From NCBI RefSeq assembly GCF_024609265.1, contig NZ_JANHMP010000001.1:124001-188000 (forward strand): 64,000 nucleotides of DNA. The letters run 5' to 3'. Shown here one piece after another: positions 43,277 to 51,894 of the stretch. How positions within the stretch are numbered: position 1 is the stretch's first letter; every line of letters starts with the position of its first letter. This DNA comes from Geothrix campi. GTDB lineage: Bacteria > Acidobacteriota > Holophagae > Holophagales > Holophagaceae. Below the pieces are notes generated by a model. That model was not told where the DNA came from. It did no database searches and worked only from the letters and a program-made list of their open reading frames with translations. Made by a program: the position numbers and the translations under genes.

Positions 43277-43759
43277 ATGCGGACAAATGCGAGTTCCCTG
43301 CGGTTCATGCGGCGTGCCATCGAACTCTCCCGCCTCCACATGGAGTTGGGCCACGGGGGCCCGTTCGGCGCGGTGATCGTGAAGGACGGGGAAATCCTGG
43401 GTGAGGGTTGGAACCAGGTCACCTCCAGCCACGACCCCACAGCGCACGCCGAGGTGGTGGCGATCCGCCAGGCTTGCGCGAGACTCGGCGTCTTCCAGCT
43501 TCGGGGTTGCGAGATCTACACGAGCTGCGAACCCTGTCCCATGTGCCTGGCGGCCATCTACTGGGCCCGATTGGATCGGATCTGGTACGCCAACGATCGA
43601 GCGGATGCCGCTGCCATCCAGTTCGACGACGACTGGCTCTACCGCGAAGTGGGTCTGCCCATGGAGGAACGGAGCCTGCCGACCTTCCAGGTGCTGCGCG
43701 ACGAGGCCCAGGCCGTCTTCCAGTCCTGGGACCGGAAAGCCGACAAGATCCCCTACTGA
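43277..43759 (+). CDS. guanine deaminase-type nucleoside deaminase
   Basis: A 160-residue zinc deaminase of the cytidine deaminase-like fold. GHGGPFGAVIVKDGEILGEG starts the fold. The zinc site is PTAHAEVVAIRQAC (His, catalytic Glu) and TSCEPCPMCLAAIYWARLDR (two Cys). WNQVTSSHDPTAHAE and AAAIQFDDDWLYREVGLP are features of the GuaD guanine deaminases of Gram-positives rather than of TadA. It probably converts guanine to xanthine for purine salvage or nitrogen supply. It is convergent with speA, 10 bp apart. Confidence 0.87.
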   Translation: MRTNASSLRFMRRAIELSRLHMELGHGGPFGAVIVKDGEILGEGWNQVTSSHDPTAHAEVVAIRQACARLGVFQLRGCEIYTSCEPCPMCLAAIYWARLDRIWYANDRADAAAIQFDDDWLYREVGLPMEERSLPTFQVLRDEAQAVFQSWDRKADKIPY

Positions 43760-43769
43760 CAGCTGCCCG

Positions 43770-45665
43770 CTATATTTCCAGATACGTGTGCAGTTTCCGC
43801 TCTTCGGTCAGCAACGCCCGCAGGGCCTCGGCGGCATCGCCCTTGGCGCTGGGTTTCCGCTTGGTCTGGGGGCCCTGGATGAGCACATCGGGATCGTAGT
43901 GGACGCTGCGCAGCACGTGATCCACGGTGTCGCCCTTGACGATGTGCTGGATCTTGAAGGTGTCGTCCTCGTGGACCACGATGTGGGCCTCGTTGGGCGC
44001 GCCGAAGAGGTTGTGCCGCATGCCCAGGATGTCCTGGTAGGCACCCGTGAGGAAGAAGGCCACATAGTAGGCCTCGCCGCTCCGGGGTTCATGGAGGGGG
44101 ATCTCGTCGCGCACATCCTTCAGGTCGATGAATTTCTCCATCTTCCCGTCACTGTCGCACGTGATATCGCACAGGGTCGCGGACAGACCCGGCTTTTCCT
44201 TGAGCCGATGGATGGGCATCGCAGGGAAGAGCTGCTCGATGGCCCAGTGGTCCGGCATGCTCTGGAAGATGCTGAAGTTGGCGATCAGCTTGTCCGCCAG
44301 GCTTTTGTTGAGATCCTGGAATTCCTCGGGAATGTATTTCAGGCTCTTGCTGGTCAGGATGCGGGACAGCTTCCGGCAGACCTCCCAGAACAGCGTCTCA
44401 CCCTTGCTGCGGTCCTCCAGGCCCAGGTAGCCCAGGTTGAAGAGGGTGAGCAGCTCATCCTTCTGGGTGATGGCGTCGTGGTACATCTCAGCGAAGTTCT
44501 TCACGGAGATGTTGTCGCGGGTGTAGGCCAGTTCCTTGAGGATCTGGGGCTCGTTGCCGGTGAGCGTCACCGTGTACTTGGTGTGGGTGGTGTCGATGAG
44601 GCCGATGATGTCGACCACGACCACCTCGTGGTAGGCCACGATGGCGCGCCCCGACTCGCTCAGGAGATCCGGCATGGGCACCTGCTCCTGGGCGCAGATG
44701 TCCTTGGTGGTGTAGACGACATCCGCCGCGTACTCGGCGATGGTGTAGTTCATGGAGCTGCTGAAGGTGGTCTTGCTGCCGTCGTAGTCCACGCCCAGAC
44801 CGCCGCCCACGTTGAGGTAGCGGATGGGCACGCCCATCTTGCGGAGCTTGGCGTAGATGCGGGTGGCCTCCTTCATGGCCGACTTGATCTTGCGGATGTC
44901 CGTGATCTGGCTTCCGATGTGGAAGTGCAGCTCGATGACGCTGTCCAGCAGGTCGCGCTTCTCCAGGACCTCGATGGCGTCCAGGATCTCGCGGGTCGTG
45001 AGGCCGAACTTGGCGTGGTCGCCGGCACTGGTCTCCCACTTGCCGCTGCCCTGGGCGTTGAGCTTGGCGCGGAGCCCGATCAGGGGCTCGACTTTCAGTT
45101 CCTTGGCCACCTTCAGGATCAGCGGCAGCTCGGTCATCTTCTCCACGGTGATGACCACCTTGCGGCCGGCCTTCCGGGCCAGCAGGGCCATGCGGATGAA
45201 CGACTCGTCCTTGTACCCGTTGCAGAGCACCAGGGCCTCAGGATGCAGATCCAGGCTCAGGGCGATCATGAGCTCGGGTTTGGAGCCCGCCTCCAGCCCG
45301 TAGTGGTACTTGTTGCCGGAGCGGACGATCTCCTCGACCACTTCCTTGGTCTGGTTGGTCTTCACCGGGTAGACGCCCTGGTAGCTGCCCTCATACCCGA
45401 ATTCGTTGATGGAGCGGCGGAAGGCCTCGTTGACCTCGACCACCCGATGGTCCAGCACCTGCGGGAAGCGCAGGTTCACCGGCGTGCGGATGCCCTTCTT
45501 CTTCAGATGCTGGACGATTTCGTAGACGTCGCAACTGAGGGACTCGTCCTTGGTGGGCGTGATCTCCAGATGGCCCTTGGCGTTGATGCCGAAGTAGCCA
45601 TTCCCCCACTCTTTCACGCCGTACAAGGTCGCGGCGTCCTGGACCGTCCAGTGCTTCATGGGCAT
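43770..45665 (-). CDS. speA: biosynthetic arginine decarboxylase
   Basis: A 631-residue PLP enzyme of the SpeA group, converting arginine to agmatine for polyamine synthesis. The N-terminus WTVQDAATLYGVKEWGNGYF is diagnostic. The PLP Lys is in YEGSYQGVYPVKTNQTKEVV near residue 95. HFHIGSQITDIRKIKSAMKE, YLNVGGGLGVDYDGSKTTF and the active-site Cys region of PHITAICDITCDSDGK-like text (ATLCDITCDSDGK near 500) follow. GAGGAGG lies eight to fourteen bases before ATG 45665; a second ATG two codons later is possible. The frame is open further upstream, but in an AT-rich leader. No agmatinase gene is adjacent. Confidence 0.96.
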   Translation of the reverse strand: MPMKHWTVQDAATLYGVKEWGNGYFGINAKGHLEITPTKDESLSCDVYEIVQHLKKKGIRTPVNLRFPQVLDHRVVEVNEAFRRSINEFGYEGSYQGVYPVKTNQTKEVVEEIVRSGNKYHYGLEAGSKPELMIALSLDLHPEALVLCNGYKDESFIRMALLARKAGRKVVITVEKMTELPLILKVAKELKVEPLIGLRAKLNAQGSGKWETSAGDHAKFGLTTREILDAIEVLEKRDLLDSVIELHFHIGSQITDIRKIKSAMKEATRIYAKLRKMGVPIRYLNVGGGLGVDYDGSKTTFSSSMNYTIAEYAADVVYTTKDICAQEQVPMPDLLSESGRAIVAYHEVVVVDIIGLIDTTHTKYTVTLTGNEPQILKELAYTRDNISVKNFAEMYHDAITQKDELLTLFNLGYLGLEDRSKGETLFWEVCRKLSRILTSKSLKYIPEEFQDLNKSLADKLIANFSIFQSMPDHWAIEQLFPAMPIHRLKEKPGLSATLCDITCDSDGKMEKFIDLKDVRDEIPLHEPRSGEAYYVAFFLTGAYQDILGMRHNLFGAPNEAHIVVHEDDTFKIQHIVKGDTVDHVLRSVHYDPDVLIQGPQTKRKPSAKGDAAEALRALLTEERKLHTYLEI

Positions 45666-45751
45666 CCGAGGTGCCTCCTCAAAATCGGGGCGGCCACCTT
45701 TGGCCGGAAGTTTGTTTATATGGAAAAAAGCCCAATAGTTCCAATGAAAAA

Positions 45752-46696
45752 TCACTCCCCGAGGATCCGGGCAAGGGTGGCCCGCCAATGGCGGTCCCTC
45801 ACGCGCCTCAGGGCGGTCCGCCGGGTGAGCTTCCGCCACTGGGCCGCACCCCGGGGAAGTTCCCCCGCAGAACGGGTGTGGAGGGGGCTGGGGCCGCCCC
45901 AGAGGGCCGGATCCCCCCAGATCGGAGCCCGGTTCCAGGGGCAGGCCTCCTGGCAGGCGTCGCAGCCCGCAGCCCAGCGGCTTGCCGCCAGGGCCGCCGC
46001 GACCTCTGGGGGCGGTTCAGCCTCGGTTTCGATGGTGTAGGTGGTCAGGCACCGGGACGGGTCTAGGCGGAAGGGTTCCAGGGCGCCCGAAGGGCAGACC
46101 TCCAGGCAGGCCGTACAGGTTCCGCACTGCTGGGTTCCAAACGGTTTATCCGGTGGCAGCTCGATGGAGAGCAGCAGCACCCCGAGAAAGCCCCAGGAAC
46201 CATCCTTCCCGGCGATGAGGAGGGTGTGCTTCCCCTGCCAGCCCAGGCCGGCCCGGGCCGCCAGCTGGCGCTCCAGTAGCGGGGCCGTGTCCACGCAGAC
46301 CCGTCCCTCCAGGCCCGGCCACTGCGCCTGGGCCGCTTCCAGGAGCCGGGCCAGCCGTGGTTTCAGGATCATGTGATAGTCCGGGCCCCACAGATACCGA
46401 CTCAGCTTCAGGCTGCCCGGAGCTGCCCCGGGGGTGGCCTCCGGGCGGGCATAGGGGAAGAAGCCCACCAGGGCGGTGCGGGCCTGGGGCCAGAGGGCTT
46501 GGGGATCCAAAAGCGTCGCGGGGTCCAAGTAGGGGAGCAGGGTGCCCCGGCCTTCCTTGAACCAGGTGCCGAGCCGCGCTTCCTCCGCCAGAAAGGGGTC
46601 GCAGCCAGCGAACCCCACCCGGGCAAAGCCGGCGGAAAGGGCCTCGGTCCGAAGCCAGGTCTTGAATGCCAGCGGATCGGAGTGTTCGACTGGCAC
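45752..46696 (-). CDS. queG: epoxyqueuosine reductase
   Basis: A 314-residue iron-sulfur, cobalamin-dependent enzyme making queuosine in tRNA from epoxyqueuosine. The N-terminal DUF1730-like part has AGFARVGFAGCDPFL and ARTALVGFFPYARPE. VCVDTAPLLERQLAARAGLGWQGK near 130 is the most characteristic stretch. Two 4Fe-4S sites lie at CGTCTACLEVCPSGAL near 190-205 and CDACQEACPWNR near 245. Length is a little short because the C-terminal HEAT-type extension is reduced. Start GTG 46696 follows GGGAGG at a slightly long spacing; the frame upstream belongs to the antisense of pgsA. Confidence 0.93.
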   Translation of the reverse strand: MPVEHSDPLAFKTWLRTEALSAGFARVGFAGCDPFLAEEARLGTWFKEGRGTLLPYLDPATLLDPQALWPQARTALVGFFPYARPEATPGAAPGSLKLSRYLWGPDYHMILKPRLARLLEAAQAQWPGLEGRVCVDTAPLLERQLAARAGLGWQGKHTLLIAGKDGSWGFLGVLLLSIELPPDKPFGTQQCGTCTACLEVCPSGALEPFRLDPSRCLTTYTIETEAEPPPEVAAALAASRWAAGCDACQEACPWNRAPIWGDPALWGGPSPLHTRSAGELPRGAAQWRKLTRRTALRRVRDRHWRATLARILGE

Positions 46697-46816
46697 GCGG
46701 AGGCCACCTCCCAAGACTATCCTCGCCCCCGGGCAGGCCGATGTCACGGGGTTCCAGGGCGGAGCGGCGGCTCGCCCGGAAAGGCGGTAGGCTGGATGCG
46801 GAGCCGAACGCCCGCC

Positions 46817-47473
46817 ATGAACCTGCCCAATTTCCTGTCGCTCGCGCGGATCCTCATGGTCCCCGTCCTGGTCGTGGTGCTCATGACCAAGGTCACCAAC
46901 CACGAGGTCATCGGGGTGCTGGTGTTCTGGGCCGCCTCCATCACGGATGCCCTGGATGGCTACTTCGCCCGGCGCTGGAAGCAGGTGACCACCCTCGGCA
47001 AGCTGCTGGATCCGCTGGCGGACAAGCTGCTGGTGTCGGGCGCCCTGATCTCCCTGGTGGAGCTGAACCTGGCGCCGGCCTGGATGACCTTCATCATCCT
47101 GGCCCGGGAATTCGCCGTGACCGGGCTGCGCGGCATCGCCAGCGAGGAGGGCATGACCATTCCGGCCGGCGCCATCGGCAAATGGAAGATGGGCTTCCAG
47201 GTGGCGGCCATCTCCTGCCTCATCCTCGGCCCCAGGCTCGACTACTGGCTCTACGAATGGACCCACAAGGACATCTTCCACCTCTTCATCCAGCTCAACC
47301 GGCCCTACAGCTTCTTCTGGGGCATGGGCGTGCTCCTGCTCTGGGGCGCCGTCATCCTCGCCATCTGGAGCGCCATCTCCTATTTCCACGGCTTCTGGAA
47401 GGTGGTGGGACCGAGCATCATGGCCGAAGACGGACGTCTCACCGGGAACCAGGTTCCGAAGGACTCTGAATGA
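46817..47473 (+). CDS. pgsA: CDP-diacylglycerol--glycerol-3-phosphate 3-phosphatidyltransferase
   Basis: A 218-residue membrane enzyme making phosphatidylglycerol phosphate. It opens MNLPNFLSLARILMVPVLV. The CDP-alcohol signature is complete in ITDALDGYFARRWKQVTTLG and KLLDPLADKLL near residues 38-67 (D-x2-DG-x2-AR-x8-G-x3-D-x3-D). GLRGIASEEGMTIPAGAIGK and KWKMGFQ match PgsA rather than cardiolipin synthase. An insertion near 140-165 (DYWLYEWTHKDIFHLFIQ) lies between the last helices. It diverges from queG with 120 bp between. Its stop overlaps an ATG (ATGA at 47470). Confidence 0.93.
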   Translation: MNLPNFLSLARILMVPVLVVVLMTKVTNHEVIGVLVFWAASITDALDGYFARRWKQVTTLGKLLDPLADKLLVSGALISLVELNLAPAWMTFIILAREFAVTGLRGIASEEGMTIPAGAIGKWKMGFQVAAISCLILGPRLDYWLYEWTHKDIFHLFIQLNRPYSFFWGMGVLLLWGAVILAIWSAISYFHGFWKVVGPSIMAEDGRLTGNQVPKDSE

Positions 47474-47577
47474 TCCGCAAGTATCTCCTCGCAGGTTTGC
47501 TCTCGGCATCCCCTGTGGGGATGCGTGAGACGCTCGCTGGGGCGTGGTCCGTGTGCCGACTTGGGGTGTGCCGATGA
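47470..47577 (+). CDS. 35-residue coupling ORF, duplicated start of the DUF502 gene
   Basis: This small ORF begins with MIRKYLLAGLLS, nearly the same as MIRKYLLAGLFT of the following DUF502 gene. The DNA at 47470-47500 and 47574-47604 differs at only a few positions. It overlaps the pgsA stop with ATGA and itself ends in TGA overlapping the ATG of the DUF502 gene, again ATGA. It looks like the original start of DUF502, left in place when a duplication of about 104 bp inserted a second start. Ribosomes finishing pgsA could run through it to DUF502. The rest of the peptide (PVGMRETLAGAWSVCRLG) resembles nothing I know. Confidence 0.6.
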   Translation: MIRKYLLAGLLSASPVGMRETLAGAWSVCRLGVCR

Positions 47578-48212
47578 TCCGCAAGTACCTCCTCGCGGGC
47601 CTTTTCACCTTGCTGCCCATGGTGGTGACGCTCTGGATCCTCAAGGGGATCTTCACGGCCCTGGTGGGCATCTTCCGGGAGCCGCTCACCTGGCTGTCCC
47701 ACCTGATCCACGTTCCGGACCCCCCGACCTGGGCGCTGGCGTTGTTCTCCGCCTTGACCACGGTGCTGCTGCTCCTGGTGGTGGGGGCCCTGATGGGCAA
47801 CTTCATCGGCCGCCAGCTGCTGACCTGGCTGGACGAATTGATGATGTCCCTGCCCGTCGTGAAGGGGGTGTACGGCGCCACTCGTCAGCTCATGGGCGCC
47901 ATCCAGTCGGGGCAGGGCGGCAGCTTCAAGGAGGTGGTGGTCGTGGAGTGGCCCCATCCCGGTTCCTATACCCTGGGCTTCGTGGCCAGCCGGGATTGTT
48001 CCTGGGCCATCCCCGGGGGGCAGGGCATGCTCGCCGTCTACATTCCGACCGCCCCCAATCCCACCTCAGGCTACGTGATCATGCTCGAGGCCTCGAAGGT
48101 GTCGCCAGCGGACCTCAGCGCCGACCAGGCCCTGACCTGGGCCATCAGCGGTGGCGTGGTGGTGCCGGCCCGGACGGGGACTGGCACGTTCCGGATGCCG
48201 GAGAAGTCATGA
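47574..48212 (+). CDS. DUF502 membrane protein
   Basis: A 212-residue protein with two long hydrophobic segments (about 3-28, AGLFTLLPMVVTLWILKGIF, and 52-76, ALALFSALTTVLLLLVVGAL). The soluble DUF502 domain carries LLTWLDELMMSLPVVKGVYG, SFKEVVVVEWPHPGSYTLGF and VYIPTAPNPTSGYVIMLEAS. The PTAPNPTSG motif is the family hallmark. DUF502 proteins are widespread inner-membrane proteins without an established activity known to me. The start at 47574 is embedded in the overlapping stop of the small upstream ORF. The next gene overlaps by four bases. Confidence 0.93.
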   Translation: MIRKYLLAGLFTLLPMVVTLWILKGIFTALVGIFREPLTWLSHLIHVPDPPTWALALFSALTTVLLLLVVGALMGNFIGRQLLTWLDELMMSLPVVKGVYGATRQLMGAIQSGQGGSFKEVVVVEWPHPGSYTLGFVASRDCSWAIPGGQGMLAVYIPTAPNPTSGYVIMLEASKVSPADLSADQALTWAISGGVVVPARTGTGTFRMPEKS

Positions 48213-48937
48213 CCGCCCTGCAGGGCCGACGCATCCTCATCACCGGCGCCGGCAGCGGCATCGGGCGGGCGGCGGCCAGGCTCTTCAGGGATCGCGGCGC
48301 GGATCTGATCCTGGCGGGCCGACGCCTGGAGGCGCTCCGGGACACGCTGCCGGACGCGGTCCACGTGGTTCTGGATCACACCGACGACGCGGGCGTGGCC
48401 GCCTTCGCCCGTGAGTGCCCCGAGCTGGATGGGATGTTCCTGAACGCGGGCGCTCTGGTGCTGGGCTCGGTGGCTTCTACGCCCATCGCCCATTTCGATG
48501 CGGCCATCGCGGCGAACCTGCGCGGTCCCTGGCTCATGGCCCATCATCTGGGTGGCCGGGTGAAGGACGGCGGCAGCGTGGTGCTGGTGGGCTCCAACAT
48601 CGGCCTGCGGGCCATCCCGGACAGCGCGGCCTACAGCGTGGCCAAAGCCGGCGTCCACATGCTGGCGAAGGTGCTGGCCCTGGAATGGGCGCCTCGCCGC
48701 ATCCGCTGCAATGCCATCGCGCCGGGGCCCGTCCGCACGGCCATGGTGGAGGCCCGCCTCGCCTCCAGCCCGGATCCCGAGGGGGATCTCGCCGCGTTGT
48801 CGGCCGTGAATCCCCTGGGGCGCCTCGGCACCGAAGCCGAAGTGGCCGCCTTGGCGGCGCACCTGCTCAGCGGCGAGAGCGGCTGGACGACAGGGGCCGT
48901 GATCCCGCTCGACGGCGGAGCTGACGCGGTCTATTAG
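48209..48937 (+). CDS. short-chain dehydrogenase/reductase
   Basis: A 242-residue classical SDR. RILITGAGSGIGRAAARLF near residue 8 is the NAD(P) loop. FLNAGALVLGSVAST replaces the usual NNAG by LNAG. VVLVGSNIGLRAIPDSAAYS then VAKAG gives catalytic Ser, Tyr and Lys (YSVAKAG) near 145. NAIAPGPVRTAMVE and the C-terminal WTTGAVIPLDGGA are typical of ketoacyl-reductase-like SDRs. The substrate is unknown. The ATGA overlap with DUF502 makes it the last gene of the pgsA-DUF502-SDR operon. Confidence 0.88.
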   Translation: MTALQGRRILITGAGSGIGRAAARLFRDRGADLILAGRRLEALRDTLPDAVHVVLDHTDDAGVAAFARECPELDGMFLNAGALVLGSVASTPIAHFDAAIAANLRGPWLMAHHLGGRVKDGGSVVLVGSNIGLRAIPDSAAYSVAKAGVHMLAKVLALEWAPRRIRCNAIAPGPVRTAMVEARLASSPDPEGDLAALSAVNPLGRLGTEAEVAALAAHLLSGESGWTTGAVIPLDGGADAVY

Positions 48938-48972
48938 GCCCGCTGACCGGGCGCTGCTCAGCGGTGCGGGGA

Positions 48973-50199
48973 TCAATCCACTTCGAGGAAGTTCAGGTCC
49001 TTCGCATGGGTCTCCTCCATGCCCCAGAGACTCAGGGCCCCGACGGCCAGACAGGCTAGGCCGATGGCCAGGGCGGAGTTCACGAGGCCCCAGTGGGCTT
49101 TGAGCGCCAGGAAGCCGGTGGTGATTGGGACGACGGCCCCCCGGACGAAGTTGGGGACCGTGACCGTGACCGTGGCCCGCATGTTGGTGCCGAACTGCTC
49201 GCTGGCGATGGTGACGAACACCGCCCAGTACCCGGCGGAGAAGCCGAGGGCCACACACATGGCGTAGTAGGCCTGGGCGGGCATCCCGCGGCTGAGGAGG
49301 GTGGCCAGCACGGCCGCCAGCGTGAATCCCTGGAACATCAGGACCGTCTTCTTCCGGCTGGCGATCCACTGGCTGATGAATCCGGACCCCAGGTCGCCGA
49401 TGGCCAGGCCCAGGTAGCAGGAGGCGATGGCATGGCCCGGGTTCACGGCTCCCACGACGCCGAGGCTCTTGGCGAGCTCCGGTGAGGAGGCGACCAGTAT
49501 GGCCACGACGTACCAGATGGGGACGCCGATGAGGATGCTGCGCAAGTACCGGGAGAAGCGCGCGAAGCTGGTGAACAGCATCAGGAAGTTCCCCTTGACC
49601 ACGTTCTGGCTGGCGAGGTTCTTGAACATCCCAGAGTCGGTCACCTTGATGCGGAGGATGAGGAGGAGGAGGCCCAGGACACCACCGGTGATGAAGGCTC
49701 CCCGCCAGGAAAGGGTATTGCCCACGAAATCGGCCACCAGCGCTCCGGTAATGCCGACGCTGGCCACCACGGCGGTGCCGTAGCTCCGGATCTCCTTCGG
49801 AAGCACCTCGCTCACGAGCGTGATGGCCGCCCCGAGTTCGCCCGAAAGTCCCAGGCCCGCGAGGAAGCGCATGGCCGCATAGGCCGGGATGGTGGTCACG
49901 AAGGCGTTGGCGATGTTCGCAAGGGAGTAGAGGGTGATGCTCCCGAAGAGCACCGACATGCGGCCTTTCTTGTCGCCCAGGATGCCCCAGAGCACCCCAC
50001 CCACGAGCATGCCGATCATCTGGAAATTGAACAGGTAGACGAAGGTGGGGAGGATCTGGTCCGCCGGGACGCCGAGGTCCGTGAGGCTCTTCGTGCGGAT
50101 GATGGGAAAGAGGATCAGGTCGAAGATGTCGACGAAGTAGCCGAGGGCGCCGACGATCACGGTGAGGTTGACGACGTCCTTCCAGGAATGGCTTTTCAT
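48973..50199 (-). CDS. major facilitator superfamily transporter
   Basis: A 408-residue protein with about twelve hydrophobic helices. The N-half has GYFVDIFDLILFPII, an Asp-containing helix 1 as in sugar/carboxylate symporters, and the loop 2-3 motif LWGILGDKKGRMSVLFGSI. RFLAGLGLSGELGAAITLVSE near 110-130 matches the RxxxGxGxGGE of SHS-type carboxylate or aromatic-acid transporters. C-half: SQWIASRKKTVLMFQG. The substrate is likely an organic acid, unproven. It diverges from the FAD oxidoreductase gene. Confidence 0.88.
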   Translation of the reverse strand: MKSHSWKDVVNLTVIVGALGYFVDIFDLILFPIIRTKSLTDLGVPADQILPTFVYLFNFQMIGMLVGGVLWGILGDKKGRMSVLFGSITLYSLANIANAFVTTIPAYAAMRFLAGLGLSGELGAAITLVSEVLPKEIRSYGTAVVASVGITGALVADFVGNTLSWRGAFITGGVLGLLLLILRIKVTDSGMFKNLASQNVVKGNFLMLFTSFARFSRYLRSILIGVPIWYVVAILVASSPELAKSLGVVGAVNPGHAIASCYLGLAIGDLGSGFISQWIASRKKTVLMFQGFTLAAVLATLLSRGMPAQAYYAMCVALGFSAGYWAVFVTIASEQFGTNMRATVTVTVPNFVRGAVVPITTGFLALKAHWGLVNSALAIGLACLAVGALSLWGMEETHAKDLNFLEVD

Positions 50200-50341
50200 C
50201 AGGCAGCTCCAGATGTGCTGGGGGTGGGTGGATCCATCGTTCCTGTGATCGGGTCCCAGTTCAAGTGGCGGCGGCGGGCCCGGGGATTCAAATTCGCGCG
50301 CTCGGGCCCTGGGTCAGGCACACTGGGCGCTGGAGGAGTCC

Positions 50342-51574
50342 GTGCCCGAATCAGCCTGGCCCGCCCCGCCCGCCAATGCCTGTTCCGCGGCCATGGATCT
50401 GCAGGTGGAGGTGGCCATCCTCGGCGCCGGCATCCACGGCGCCGCCCTGGCGCGGGAACTGACCCTGCGTGGCGTGTCCTGCGCTCTGGTGGACAAGGGC
50501 GAGGTGGGCGGCGGCACCAGCCAGTGGTCCAGCCAGCTCCTGCACGGCGGCATCCGCTACATGCTCACGGGCGACATCCGCCAAATGCGGGAGGGCCTGG
50601 CCGAGCGCGCCACCTGGGCCCGTATCGCGCCCCACCGCTGCCGCTGGGAGGCCTTCTGGATGCCCCACCGAGGGTGGATCGAAGGCCTGTCGCACCGCGT
50701 CGGCATCGGCCTCTACGACCACTGGGGTGCCGAGCGGCCCGGCTGGCCAGCGGAGTTGAGCCTCGGCCACATTCCGAAGGAAGCCTTCCTGACCGACCCG
50801 CGGGGTGTCCTCGGTCCCTTCCGCGGCGCCACGGCCTACGCCGACCTCATGACCTGGGATCGCGAGCTGACCCGGGATCTGGCGGCCTCCAGTGACGCCA
50901 TCGTCCTGGACTTCCATGAGCCCGAGGCCTTCGAAGAGGGGGGTGGTGGCCTGCGAGCCCTGCGATTGCGGGACCGGCGGGATGGTTCCGCCCGGCGGCT
51001 CGCGGCGCGCCGTTGGGTGTTCGCCCTGGGGCCCTGGACGGATGGCGCCATGGCGCAGTGGTTCGGTGAGTCGCGGAAGCGGCTGCGGCTGTCCGCCGGT
51101 ATCCACCTGTGGTTCGACGCCGTGCCGGGCTGCGAACGGCCCTGGGCCATCCGCCGGCCCAAGGGGCGCATCCTCTTCGTGATCCCGCGGGACGGGATGC
51201 TCCAAGTGGGCACCACGGAGCGCGAGGTCGAGGATGGCTGCGTGCCGATTCTCGAGGCGGAGCGCGAAGAGTTGTTCGGGGCCCTGGAGAGCAACCTGCC
51301 CAGCCTCCCCTGGCGGCAGATGCCAGTGCGGGCCGAAGAGTTGGGCGTGCGGCCCCTGGTGGCCGGGGGGGGTGCCACCACCCATCTGAGCCGCGAGGCG
51401 GTGTTGGAACGGCACTCCCGTTTTCCGAACCTCACCCTGGTGCTCGGCGGCAAGCTCACCACCGCCCGCGCCCTCATGGACCGGCTGGCCACGGACCTCA
51501 CGGGCCTGCGCTGCGAGACCTCCACCACCGCACTCCTGCGCCTTTGGGATGGACAGGCGGCGCAGATCCGGTAG
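50342..51574 (+). CDS. FAD-dependent oxidoreductase, GlpD-like
   Basis: A 410-residue flavoprotein resembling glycerol-3-phosphate dehydrogenase. The FAD loop is VAILGAGIHGAALARELTLR near residue 22, GGGTSQWSSQLLHGGIRYML near 57-77 is the GlpD-type SSKLxHGGLRYL, and LSAGIHLWFDAVPG, RRPKGRILFVIPRDGMLQVG and the C-terminal FPNLTLVLGGKLTTARALMD complete the fold. It is shorter than GlpD because the C-terminal helical domain is missing, so the substrate may differ. GGAGG five to nine bases before GTG 50342 decides the start. tRNA-Arg begins 17 bp after the stop. Confidence 0.85.
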   Translation: MPESAWPAPPANACSAAMDLQVEVAILGAGIHGAALARELTLRGVSCALVDKGEVGGGTSQWSSQLLHGGIRYMLTGDIRQMREGLAERATWARIAPHRCRWEAFWMPHRGWIEGLSHRVGIGLYDHWGAERPGWPAELSLGHIPKEAFLTDPRGVLGPFRGATAYADLMTWDRELTRDLAASSDAIVLDFHEPEAFEEGGGGLRALRLRDRRDGSARRLAARRWVFALGPWTDGAMAQWFGESRKRLRLSAGIHLWFDAVPGCERPWAIRRPKGRILFVIPRDGMLQVGTTEREVEDGCVPILEAEREELFGALESNLPSLPWRQMPVRAEELGVRPLVAGGGATTHLSREAVLERHSRFPNLTLVLGGKLTTARALMDRLATDLTGLRCETSTTALLRLWDGQAAQIR

Positions 51575-51591
51575 AATCATTCCTTCAGTGC

Positions 51592-51668
51592 GGTCCCGTA
51601 GCTCAGCTGGATAGAGCATCAGACTACGAATCTGAGGGTCGGGCGTTCGAGTCGCTCCGGGACCACCA
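51592..51668 (+). tRNA. tRNA-Arg (anticodon ACG), integration target
   Basis: A complete 77-base cloverleaf. Acceptor GGTCCCG (51592-51598) pairs with CGGGACC (51658-51664). The D arm is GCTC/GAGC, the anticodon stem is TCAGA/TCTGA around loop CTACGAA (anticodon ACG) and the T stem is GGGCG/CGCTC around TTCGAGT. Discriminator A and encoded CCA end at 51668. It reads CGN arginine codons after A34-to-inosine editing. It is intact, and the integrase of the neighbouring element lies just downstream, so its 3' half is the probable attachment site. Confidence 0.97.
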
Positions 51669-51803
51669 ACAAAACATGATGGGAGCATGTAAAAAACAGG
51701 CAGCACAACCCGCAAAAATAAATTTAACTTTTTTTCTGGGGGTGCTGCAAACTTTGTTGGAGGGGGGGCTCCTGATTACCTGAACCACCATCCTCCCCTC
51801 CAG

Positions 51804-51834
51804 CCGCCCCGGCACCTCGCCGGGGCGGTCTTTT
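51804..51834 (+). terminator. rho-independent terminator downstream of tRNA-Arg
   Basis: CCGCCCCGGC (51804-51813) pairs perfectly with GCCGGGGCGG (51819-51828) around ACCTC, followed by TCTTTTG. The T run lies on the plus strand, so it ends transcripts coming from the tRNA rather than from the integrase. It lies 136 bp beyond the tRNA. The stretch between (51669-51800) is AT-rich, with an A-rich run at 51713-51724 and a T-run at 51730-51737, and holds no gene. Confidence 0.85.
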
Positions 51835-51894
51835 GTTGGCCTCCCGTTCAGGGGCGATTTTCGACCGTTCGGCGGTTTCGCTTGCGTTCCGGCG

